Part shown: in pieces, positions 1 to 4,534 of the stretch | Layout of the letters: each line of letters starts with the position of its first letter | Position numbering within the stretch: position 1 is the stretch's first letter | Assembly (NCBI GenBank): GCA_016213125.1 | Contig: JACRBR010000199.1 | Coordinates: forward strand, 1 to 7,329 | Length of the DNA stretch: 7,329 nt | Direction of reading: 5' to 3' | Source: Chloroflexota bacterium | GTDB taxonomy: Bacteria > Chloroflexota > Dehalococcoidia > DSTF01 > JACRBR01 | Translations under genes and position numbers: made by a program | The notes under the pieces: generated by a model | What the model was told of the DNA's origin: nothing | Database searches by the model: none | What the model saw: the letters and a program-made list of their open reading frames with translations, nothing else

Positions 1-443
1 CCCTGGATCGTCGCCCGCACGACGTTGATCGCGTTCGACGAACCGAGCGACTTCGTCAGCACGTCCTTGATTCCCGCCGCCTCCATCACCGCGCGCACAC
101 CGCCACCGGCGATGACGCCCGTACCGGGGGAAGCCGGCTTCATCATCACCTTCGCCGCACCGAAACGCGCAAGGATCGGGTGCGCGATCGTCGACTTCTC
201 CATCGGCACCCGGATGAGACTCTTCCGCGCCACGGCCGAGCCTTTGCGGATCGCCTCCGGCACTTCGTTCGCCTTGCCCATCCCTGCGCCCACGTGGCCG
301 TTCCCATCGCCGACGACGACCACCGCGCTGAAGCTGAAGCGCCGCCCGCCCTTCACCACCTTGGAGACGCGGTTGATGAACACCACCTTCTCCTGCAGGT
401 CGAGGTCCCGCGCTTCAATCCTGTCCCGTCGATCAGTCGCCAT
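1..443 (-). CDS. rpsE: 30S ribosomal protein S5, 3' end outside window
   Basis: S5 is a small-subunit protein at the mRNA entry site that influences decoding fidelity. The first 147 residues are visible of a family length of about 165-175. My translation of the minus strand from ATG 443 starts MATDRRDRIEARDLDLQEKV. It then shows VFINRVSKVVKGGRRFSFSA (the dsRBD-like N-terminal domain), VVVVGDGNGHVGAGMGKANE and VPEAIRKGSAVARKSL. The C-terminal domain has HPILARFGAAKVMMKPASPG, TGVIAGGGVRAVMEAAGIKD and VLTKSLGSSNAINVVRATIQ. The GGRRFSFSA loop is the region where spectinomycin-resistance changes map in E. coli; it looks wild type. The start lies 11 bases after the rplR stop with AGGA 9 bases upstream; a nearby GTG is out of frame. 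Confidence 0.97.
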   Translation of the reverse strand, partial: MATDRRDRIEARDLDLQEKVVFINRVSKVVKGGRRFSFSAVVVVGDGNGHVGAGMGKANEVPEAIRKGSAVARKSLIRVPMEKSTIAHPILARFGAAKVMMKPASPGTGVIAGGGVRAVMEAAGIKDVLTKSLGSSNAINVVRATIQ

Positions 444-454
444 ACGTCACAATC

Positions 455-817
455 CTAGAACTTCAGGCCCGCTTCTCGCGCGCCGTCTGCTAGCGCCTTC
501 ACGCGCCCGTGATACCTGTTCCCGCCGCGGTCGAATACTACCTGCGAAACACCCGCCGCCATCGCCTTCTTCGCCAGCGCGGCACCCACGGCCTTCGCGC
601 TTTCCGTCTTGGTACCGGCGGTGCTCTTCAGATCCTTCTCAACCGACGAGGCCGCGGCAACCGTGTGCCCCTTCTCGTCGTCGATGACCTGCGCGTAGAT
701 GTGCGTCAGGCTGCGGAACACCGCCAGCCGCGGCTTCTCCGGCGTGCCGGCGACCTTCTTGCGCACGCGCGTGTGGCGGCGGATGCGCGCGGCGCGCGAC
801 GTGTCCTTCGCACTCAT
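455..817 (-). CDS. rplR: 50S ribosomal protein L18
   Basis: L18 (120 residues, usual length) binds 5S rRNA together with L5 and attaches the particle to the large subunit. Family features are the basic N-terminus (RAARIRRHTRVRKKVAGTPE, 8-27), RLAVFRSLTHIYAQVIDDEK (30-49) with the F/V-RS...IYAQVIDD pattern, LAKKAMAAGVSQVVFDRGGN (81-100), and the end YHGRVKALADGAREAGLKF, which carries the signature HGRVKALADGAREAGL. The ATG at 817 lies 2 bases after the rplF stop. The ribosome binding site is a weak AAGGCAGG stretch made by the rplF tail repeat. TAG stop, 11 bases before rpsE. Confidence 0.98.
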   Translation of the reverse strand: MSAKDTSRAARIRRHTRVRKKVAGTPEKPRLAVFRSLTHIYAQVIDDEKGHTVAAASSVEKDLKSTAGTKTESAKAVGAALAKKAMAAGVSQVVFDRGGNRYHGRVKALADGAREAGLKF

Positions 818-819
818 GG

Positions 820-1365
820 CTACTTGCCTGCCTTGCCGGCCTTGCCGGCCTTTCGGCGCACGTACTCGCCGAGATAGCGGATGCCCTTGCCCTTGTACGG
901 CTCCGGCTTCCGGACCTTCCTGATGTTTGCGGCCACCTGGCCCACCAGCTCCTTGTCGATGCCGCGCACGTGCACCTTCGAGGTCCCTTCGACTTCCAGC
1001 TGGATGCCGTCCGGCGGCGTCACCTCGACCGGGTGCGAGTAGCCAACCGCCAGCGTCACGTTCTGGCCCGCCTGTGTCGCGCGGTAACCCACGCCCTGCA
1101 GTTCCAGCGTCTTCGTGTAGCCGTCGCTCACGCCGACCACCATGTTCGCCAGCAGCGAGCGCGAAAGTCCGTGCAACGCGCGCGACTTCTTCTCGTCGTT
1201 CGGGCGCACCACGTTGATCTTCCCGTCGTCGATGTTGAAGCTGATCCCTTGCGGGAACGTGCGCACCAGCTGACCCTTCGGGCCCTTCACCTTCACGGTG
1301 GAGCCGTCCACGTTGATCTCGACGTTCTTCGCCACGGGGATGGGCAACTTACCGATTCTTGACAT
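820..1365 (-). CDS. rplF: 50S ribosomal protein L6
   Basis: L6 (181 residues) lies at the base of the L7/L12 stalk near the sarcin-ricin loop and the factor-binding site. It has two related domains. MSRIGKLPIPVAKNVEI and VKVKGPKGQLVRTFPQGI mark the first; TKTLELQGVGYRATQAGQNV (84-103), LAVGYSHPVEVTPPDGI (105-121) and the signature KVRKPEPYKGKGIRYLGEYV (150-169) mark the second. The protein ends RRKAGKAGKAGK, three copies of a basic triplet instead of the common KxGKK end. ATG at 1365 is 3 bases after the rpsH stop with only a weak GGTAGG upstream, so it likely depends on coupling. TAG stop, 2 bases before rplR. Confidence 0.98.
   Translation of the reverse strand: MSRIGKLPIPVAKNVEINVDGSTVKVKGPKGQLVRTFPQGISFNIDDGKINVVRPNDEKKSRALHGLSRSLLANMVVGVSDGYTKTLELQGVGYRATQAGQNVTLAVGYSHPVEVTPPDGIQLEVEGTSKVHVRGIDKELVGQVAANIRKVRKPEPYKGKGIRYLGEYVRRKAGKAGKAGK
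823..849 (-). repeat. 9-base tandem repeat at the 3' end of rplF
   Basis: Three tandem copies of a 9-base unit (plus strand CTTGCCTGC, then CTTGCCGGC twice) encode Ala-Gly-Lys three times, just before the rplF stop. A fourth, degenerate unit follows at 850-858. Repeat units divisible by three keep the frame, so copy number could vary without breaking L6. The region also supplies the purine-rich context upstream of rplR. Confidence 0.85.
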
Positions 1366-1368
1366 GGC

Positions 1369-1767
1369 CTACCACACGTAACAGATGACTTCGCCGCCGA
1401 TGCTGCGCCGCCATGCGTCCTGTCCCGTCATCACGCCTTGAGGCGTCGACAGGATTGCGATGCCCAGCCCGCCGTACACCCGCGGGATCTCCCGCTTCTG
1501 TACGTACACGCGCAGGCCCGGCTTGCTGACGCGCTGCAGCCCGTTCAGCACCGGCTCCCTCTTGCCCGTGTAGTTGAGCTGCACGCGCAGGAACTTGCGC
1601 GGCCCCTCTTCTACAACTTCGTACCCACGGATGAAGCCTTCTCGCTTCAACACGTCGGCAATCGCCAGCTTCAGTTTCGACGCGGGCATCGTGACCTGCT
1701 CATGCTTCGCCGTCACGGCGTTGCGAATGCGGGTCAGCATATCCGCGATGGGGTCCGTCATACTCAA
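1369..1767 (-). CDS. rpsH: 30S ribosomal protein S8 (TTG start)
   Basis: S8 (132 residues, usual length) is a primary binder of the 16S rRNA central domain and, in E. coli, the translational repressor of the spc operon. Landmarks: MTDPIADMLTRIRNAVTAKH (3-22), MPASKLKLAIADVLKREGFI (27-46), and the C-terminal GGLGIAILSTPQGVMTGQDA with RSIGGEVICYVW, which carry the S8 signature. The start at TTG 1767 is preferred to ATG 1761 because AAGGAGG lies 9 bases before TTG, and because many S8 proteins begin MSMTDPIADM. The ATG alternative would shorten the protein by two residues only. Upstream is the 76-base spacer, so this gene may have its own initiation control. TAG stop, 3 bases before rplF. Confidence 0.97.
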   Translation of the reverse strand: MSMTDPIADMLTRIRNAVTAKHEQVTMPASKLKLAIADVLKREGFIRGYEVVEEGPRKFLRVQLNYTGKREPVLNGLQRVSKPGLRVYVQKREIPRVYGGLGIAILSTPQGVMTGQDAWRRSIGGEVICYVW

Positions 1768-1776
1768 GGCTTGTCG

Positions 1777-1783
1777 CCTCCTT
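1777..1783 (-). promoter_or_regulatory. Shine-Dalgarno of rpsH
   Basis: AAGGAGG on the minus strand, 9 bases before TTG (1767) and 15 bases before the in-frame ATG (1761). The spacing favours the TTG start, giving the common N-terminus MSMTDPIADM. Confidence 0.8.
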
Positions 1784-1787
1784 GTTT

Positions 1788-1820
1788 CTTCCGCGCTGTC
1801 GCTGTCGCGAGCTACGGAAA
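1788..1820 (-). promoter_or_regulatory. Candidate stem-loop just upstream of the rpsH ribosome binding site
   Basis: On the minus strand TTTCCG (1820-1815) can pair with CGGAAG (1793-1788, one G-U pair), and inside it CGC (1809-1807) with GCG (1796-1794). This would give a bulged stem closed by about 10 loop bases, ending 4 bases before the Shine-Dalgarno. It could modulate S8 initiation. The pairing was found by eye in GC-rich DNA and may be chance. Confidence 0.3.
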
Positions 1821-1843
1821 GGGCCGCGCCGGGCAGCCCGGTA

Positions 1844-2029
1844 CTACCAGCTCGACTTCTTCACACCCGGAAGCTGGCCCTTCAGGGCAAGCTGCCGGAA
1901 ACAAATGCGGCACAACGCGAAGTACCGGATGTACGCGCGCGGCCGGCCGCAGAGTTTGCAGCGGTTCACCTTGCGCGTCGAGTACTTCGGCTCGCGGTTC
2001 GCCTTGACGATCATGGAAATCTTCGCCAT
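1844..2029 (-). CDS. rpsN: 30S ribosomal protein S14, type Z (zinc-binding)
   Basis: S14 of the short, zinc-binding type (61 residues; sometimes named rpsZ or rpsN1). It sits in the 30S head near S3, S10 and S19. The four zinc ligands are Cys24-x2-Cys27 and Cys40-x2-Cys43. Around them are VNRCKLCGRPRAYIRYFALC and RICFRQLALKGQLPGVKKSS, ending in Trp61, all diagnostic of the family. Zinc-free S14 paralogues are about 90-100 residues, so this is not one; a zinc-independent paralogue elsewhere in the genome cannot be excluded. ATG at 2029 has AAGGAG about 12 bases upstream within rplE. TAG stop. It is followed by the only sizeable spacer in the window. Confidence 0.98.
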   Translation of the reverse strand: MAKISMIVKANREPKYSTRKVNRCKLCGRPRAYIRYFALCRICFRQLALKGQLPGVKKSSW

Positions 2030-2032
2030 GGC

Positions 2033-2590
2033 TTATTGACGCTCCTTCGCGAACGGCATGCCCATCAGTTCCAGCAGCCGCCGTCCCTCTTCGTCGTTCT
2101 TCGCCGTCGTAATGATGTTGATCTGCATCCCCCGGATCTTGTCCACCTTGTCGTAGTCGATCTCCGGGAAGATCAGCTGCTCGCGCACACCCAGGCTGAA
2201 GTTCCCGCGCCCGTCAAACGCCTTCGTCGGCACGCCGTGAAAGTCGCGGATGCGGGGCAGCGCCGCGTTCAGCAGCCGGTCCAGGAACTCGTACATCCGG
2301 TCGCCCCGCAGCGTGACCGCCACGCCGATCGGCATGTTCTCCCGGATCTTGAAGTTCGCGATGGCCTTCTTCGCGCGCGTCACCACGGGCTTCTGTCCGC
2401 TGATCGTCGCCATGTCCGCCGTGGCCGTCTCCACCGCCCGCGCGTTCTCCCGGGCCTCCCCCAGGCCGATGTTCAGCGTCACCTTCTCCACGCGCGGAAC
2501 CTGCATCGCGTTGGTGTAGCTGAACTGCTTCTTCAGCTCCGGCGCGATCTCGCTCTTGTAGCGTGTCTTCAGTCTCGGTTCCGCTGCCAT
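2033..2590 (-). CDS. rplE: 50S ribosomal protein L5
   Basis: L5 (185 residues) binds 5S rRNA with L18 and forms a bridge to S13 in the 30S head. Landmarks: MQVPRVEKVTLNIGLGEA (29-46), ATISGQKPVVTRAKKAIANF (61-80), KIRENMPIGVAVTLRGDRMY (81-100), EFLDRLLNAALPRIRDFHGV (101-120), FDGRGNFSLGVREQLIFPEI (125-144), and the end DKIRGMQINIITTAKNDEEG (150-169) with LLELMGMPF. The start is ATG at 2590, which overlaps the rplX TAA by one base and gives the family's normal length. A longer in-frame start at 2677 would run through the rplX coding end and add 29 residues of non-family sequence, so it is rejected. AGGA lies 9 bases upstream. TAA stop, 3 bases before rpsN. Confidence 0.98.
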   Translation of the reverse strand: MAAEPRLKTRYKSEIAPELKKQFSYTNAMQVPRVEKVTLNIGLGEARENARAVETATADMATISGQKPVVTRAKKAIANFKIRENMPIGVAVTLRGDRMYEFLDRLLNAALPRIRDFHGVPTKAFDGRGNFSLGVREQLIFPEIDYDKVDKIRGMQINIITTAKNDEEGRRLLELMGMPFAKERQ

Positions 2591-2943
2591 TAGTCGATGT
2601 CCTGCCCGCACTTGCGGCACACGCGGTGCTTGCCGTCGGCTCGGATCGTGAAGCCCACCCGTGTCGCCTTGCTGCAACTCTTGCAGATCAGCATCAGCTT
2701 CGAGAGCGGCATCGGCATCTCTTTCTCGATGATCCCACCCTGTGCCACGCCCGGCTGCTGCGTCTTGTGACGCTTCACCATATTGATGCCGGTCACGAAC
2801 ACCTTGTCCTCGGTGATCTTGGGGCGGTGCCCCTTCACCTTCACCAGGTCTCCGCCGCCCACGACCTGGCGCACCAGGCCTGTCTTGCCGCGGTCTCTGC
2901 CCGCCAGCACCAGCACCGTGTCGTCCCGCTTGATCTTCCGCAT
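2590..2943 (-). CDS. rplX: 50S ribosomal protein L24 with four-cysteine zinc-ribbon-like tail
   Basis: L24 (117 residues) is one of the assembly-initiating large-subunit proteins and sits near the tunnel exit. The N-terminal KOW segment is clear: RDDTVLVLAGRDRGKTGLVR (6-25). After it comes VFVTGINMVKRHKTQQ with GGIIEKEMPMP, as expected. The C-terminus carries Cys87-x2-Cys90 and Cys109-x2-Cys112 flanking KATRVGFTIRADGKHRV, a pattern fitting zinc binding. Many bacterial L24s have this tail, whereas the E. coli type lacks the cysteines. Between the KOW strand and VFVTG the protein has GGGDLVKVKGHRPKITEDK, roughly a dozen residues more than typical. ATG at 2943 has GGAGGTGG upstream. Its TAA overlaps the rplE ATG by one base (TAATG). 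Confidence 0.97.
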   Translation of the reverse strand: MRKIKRDDTVLVLAGRDRGKTGLVRQVVGGGDLVKVKGHRPKITEDKVFVTGINMVKRHKTQQPGVAQGGIIEKEMPMPLSKLMLICKSCSKATRVGFTIRADGKHRVCRKCGQDID

Positions 2944-2945
2944 CG

Positions 2946-3314
2946 CTACACCACCTCCGGCGCCAGCGAAACGATCTTCATGAAGTTCTTGTCCCGCAGC
3001 TCGCGCGCCACCGGCCCGAAGATGCGCGTGCCCTTCGGGTTCTGCTTGTCCGAAAGCACCACCGCGGCGTTCTCGTCAAACCGGATGTACGACCCATCGG
3101 GCCGCCCATACGGCTTCGCAACACGCACGACGACAGCCTTCACCACTTCACCCTTCTTCACCCCGCCGCCCGGCTGGGCCTGCTTCACCGAGCACACGAT
3201 CGTGTCCCTGACCGTTGCGTAGCGCCGCTTCGACCCGCCCAGCACCGTGATGCACATCAGCGAGCGGGCGCCGGAGTTGTCCGCGACCTTCAGCCGCGTG
3301 TACTGCTGGATCAC
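2946..3314 (-). CDS. rplN: 50S ribosomal protein L14
   Basis: L14 (122 residues, exact family length) binds 23S rRNA at the subunit interface, contacts 16S helix 14, and is the docking site for the silencing factor RsfS in other bacteria. The sequence is complete: MIQQYTRLKVADNSGARSLM at the start, CITVLGGSKRRYATVRDTIV (21-40), PGGGVKKGEVVKAVVVR (48-64), GRPDGSYIRFDENAAVVL (70-87), and PKGTRIFGPVARELRDKNFM (93-112) ending in KIVSLAPEVV. The start is GTG, overlapping the rpsQ TGA (GTGA), with a strong GAGGAGGAG 5 bases upstream. In E. coli this gene begins the separate spc operon; here no intergenic space for a promoter exists. TAG stop, 2 bases before rplX. Confidence 0.98.
   Translation of the reverse strand: MIQQYTRLKVADNSGARSLMCITVLGGSKRRYATVRDTIVCSVKQAQPGGGVKKGEVVKAVVVRVAKPYGRPDGSYIRFDENAAVVLSDKQNPKGTRIFGPVARELRDKNFMKIVSLAPEVV
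2951..2958 (-). promoter_or_regulatory. Shine-Dalgarno of rplX
   Basis: GGAGGTGG on the minus strand, 7 bases before the rplX ATG and inside the end of rplN. It is one of the longest anti-SD matches in the window and confirms the start at 2943. Confidence 0.8.
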
Positions 3315-3865
3315 GGCTGCTCCTCCTCGGACGCCTCGCCCGTCGCTTCCGCGTCGGCTTCGGCGACCGGTGTGTCATCACCCACGGGCTCATCCGCGGC
3401 AGCCGGTGCTGGTTCAACCTCGGCCGGTGCCGCAGCCGGTGATTCGTCAGCCGGTGCTGCGGCCGCCTTGGCCTCGGCCTCCGCGGCCTCCGCCTCGGCG
3501 CGAGCCGCCGCCTTCTGGCGCTCTTCTTCCGCACGGCGCGCGGCCTCTGCCGCCTGCACCGCTTCCAGTTCCGCCAGCTGCGTCGTCCCAACCTCGGTCG
3601 GCGCCACTTCGGCCACGTCGCCCTTCTGCACCACCTCGACCACTCGCCAGCGCTTGTCGCGCGACAACGGGCGCGTCTCCGAGATGCGCACCACGTCGCC
3701 CAGATTGCACTCGTTCCTCTCGTCGTGCGCCTTGTACCGCTCCGACGTGTGGATCGTCTTGCCGTACAGCCGGTGCCGCTTGCTGCGGTCGACCCGCACC
3801 ACGACGGTCTTGTCCATCTTGTTGCTGACGACCACGCCCAGCTGCAGCTTCTCGATCGTGCTCAT
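3311..3865 (-). CDS. rpsQ: 30S ribosomal protein S17 with ~90-residue acidic tail
   Basis: S17 binds 16S rRNA early in 30S assembly through an OB-fold. Residues 1-91 are a normal S17: LQLGVVVSNKMDKTVVVRVD (7-26), RHRLYGKTIHTSERYKAHDE (30-49), and the signature GDVVRISETRPLSRDKRWRV (56-75). The protein is 184 residues, about twice the usual 80-95. Residues 97-133 are Ala, Glu, Arg and Lys rich and look like one long charged helix. Residues 134-184 are Ala/Pro rich with 15 Asp/Glu and no Lys or Arg. The tail is open to a TGA that overlaps the rplN GTG, so it is not an artefact of a missed stop; a neighbouring gene fused in is not recognisable. ATG at 3865 is 3 bases after rpmC, with a G-rich ribosome binding site. 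The tail's role is unknown. Confidence 0.97.
   Translation of the reverse strand: MSTIEKLQLGVVVSNKMDKTVVVRVDRSKRHRLYGKTIHTSERYKAHDERNECNLGDVVRISETRPLSRDKRWRVVEVVQKGDVAEVAPTEVGTTQLAELEAVQAAEAARRAEEERQKAAARAEAEAAEAEAKAAAAPADESPAAAPAEVEPAPAAADEPVGDDTPVAEADAEATGEASEEEQP
3314..3592 (-). other. Low-complexity acidic tail of S17
   Basis: Codons for S17 residues 92-184. The first part is a charged, Ala-rich segment likely to be helical. The second is an Ala/Pro/Asp/Glu segment with no basic residue. The nucleotide motif CAGCCGGTG recurs on the plus strand at 3400-3408, 3433-3441 and 3448-3456, and once in the rpsC tail at 4576-4584. This hints at local repeat expansion, or merely at Ala-Pro codon usage in GC-rich DNA. 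The last Glu codons form the rplN ribosome binding site. Confidence 0.8.
3320..3328 (-). promoter_or_regulatory. Shine-Dalgarno of rplN inside rpsQ tail
   Basis: GAGGAGGAG on the minus strand encodes Glu180-Glu182 of S17 and lies 5 bases before the rplN GTG. It supports the GTG start at 3314 and the 4-base GTGA overlap with the rpsQ stop. Confidence 0.85.
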
Positions 3866-3868
3866 CGT

Positions 3869-4108
3869 CTACTTTCCCCCGCCCTGGCCGAACGCCTCGG
3901 CGAGTTGCCGCTCCCGCTGGAGCGTCCGGATGCGCGCGATCTGCCGGCGCGCCTTCGCCGTCTCCGACGTATTCGTCTGCTGCCGCGTCGTCAGCTGCAG
4001 CCGCAGCGTGAACAGCTTCCGGTACGCGTCGCTCAGCTCCGTCGCCAGCTTCTCGTCGTTCATGCCGCGCAACTCGTCCGCGCGTTCCTTTGCCTTGCGC
4101 CGTGCCAT
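3869..4108 (-). CDS. rpmC: 50S ribosomal protein L29
   Basis: L29 (79 residues) is a small two-helix protein at the tunnel exit next to L23. The core shows DELRGMNDEKLATELSDAYR (11-30), KLFTLRLQLTTRQQTNTSET (31-50) and AKARRQIARIRTLQRERQLA (51-70), the typical helical hairpin with the LFxLRxQ and RRxIARIxT patterns. It is longer than the common 62-70 residues because of a basic N-terminal extension (MARRKAKERA) and a GQGGGK tail. The ATG at 4108 follows the rplP TAG with no gap, and GAGGG about 8 bases upstream supports it. An internal Met16 would also give a plausible, shorter start, but has no similarly good context. TAG stop, 3 bases before rpsQ. Confidence 0.95.
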   Translation of the reverse strand: MARRKAKERADELRGMNDEKLATELSDAYRKLFTLRLQLTTRQQTNTSETAKARRQIARIRTLQRERQLAEAFGQGGGK

Positions 4109-4528
4109 CTAGATACCCTCGTGCTCCTTGATGACCGTACGCGTCTCCAGCGGCAGCTTGTGCGCCGCCAGCCGTAGCGCCTCCCGCGCCAGGTCTTCCT
4201 TCACACCGGCCACCTCGAACAGCATCCGGCCCGGCTTCACCACGGCCACCCAGTGGTCCGGCGCGCCCTTGCCGCTGCCCATCCGCGTCTCCGCCGGCTT
4301 CGACGTCACCGGCTTGTCCGGGAAGATCCGGATCCACACCTTGCCGCCGCGCTTCAGCTCGTGCGTGATTGCGCGCCGTGCGGCCTCAATCTGCCGGCTG
4401 TCCACCCATGCGTGGCCCACCGCCTGCAACCCGAACTCGCCGAACGAGATCTGATTGCCCGTATGCGCCTTGCCCTTGCGGCGCCCGCGGTGCTGTTTCC
4501 GGAACTTGACCCGCTTCGGTTGCAGCAT
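4109..4528 (-). CDS. rplP: 50S ribosomal protein L16
   Basis: L16 (139 residues, usual length) binds 23S rRNA near the A-site tRNA elbow and is a late-assembling protein. Landmarks: MLQPKRVKFRKQHRGRRKG at the start, GNQISFGEFGLQAVGHAWVD (24-43), QIEAARRAITHELKRGGKVW (46-65), IRIFPDKPVTSKPAETRMGS (66-85), and GKGAPDHWVAVVKPGRMLFE (86-105). Arg82 in the ETRMGSGKG motif corresponds to E. coli Arg81, which is hydroxylated by the YcfD oxygenase; whether it is modified here is unknown. The start ATG at 4528 lies 6 bases after the rpsC stop with only a weak purine-rich GAAGAG upstream, so coupling to rpsC may matter. The TAG stop directly abuts the rpmC ATG. Confidence 0.98.
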   Translation of the reverse strand: MLQPKRVKFRKQHRGRRKGKAHTGNQISFGEFGLQAVGHAWVDSRQIEAARRAITHELKRGGKVWIRIFPDKPVTSKPAETRMGSGKGAPDHWVAVVKPGRMLFEVAGVKEDLAREALRLAAHKLPLETRTVIKEHEGI

Positions 4529-4534
4529 CTCTTC

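Larger units (their letters stand above)
1768..1843 (-). other. 76-base spacer between rpsN and rpsH
   Basis: The only intergenic stretch longer than 11 bases. On the minus strand it holds a possible stem (see 1788-1820), a short CGGGCTGCCCG inverted repeat (1830-1840), a tandem GCGACA-type repeat, and the rpsH ribosome binding site. No poly-T run follows either inverted repeat, so I see no intrinsic terminator. No convincing -35/-10 promoter pair was found by eye. Confidence 0.7.

Noticed and set aside
1830..1840. CGGGCTGCCCG inverted repeat after rpsN as a transcription terminator
   Set aside because: The stem is only 4-5 bp, the loop is tiny, and no T-run follows on the minus strand; downstream genes of the same operon continue.
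1574..2593. Plus-strand open frame of 339 codons opposite rpsH, rpsN and rplE
   Set aside because: Shadow frame across three certain genes, with no recognisable domain and composition driven by GC-rich antisense codons.
2591..2677. Longer start for rplE at 2677
   Set aside because: Would add 29 residues of non-L5 sequence overlapping the end of rplX; the TAATG overlap start at 2590 gives the canonical length.
3447..4337. Minus-strand frame of 296 codons in another phase over rplP, rpmC and rpsQ
   Set aside because: Gly/Ala/Arg-rich out-of-frame reading of genes whose correct frames give full ribosomal proteins.
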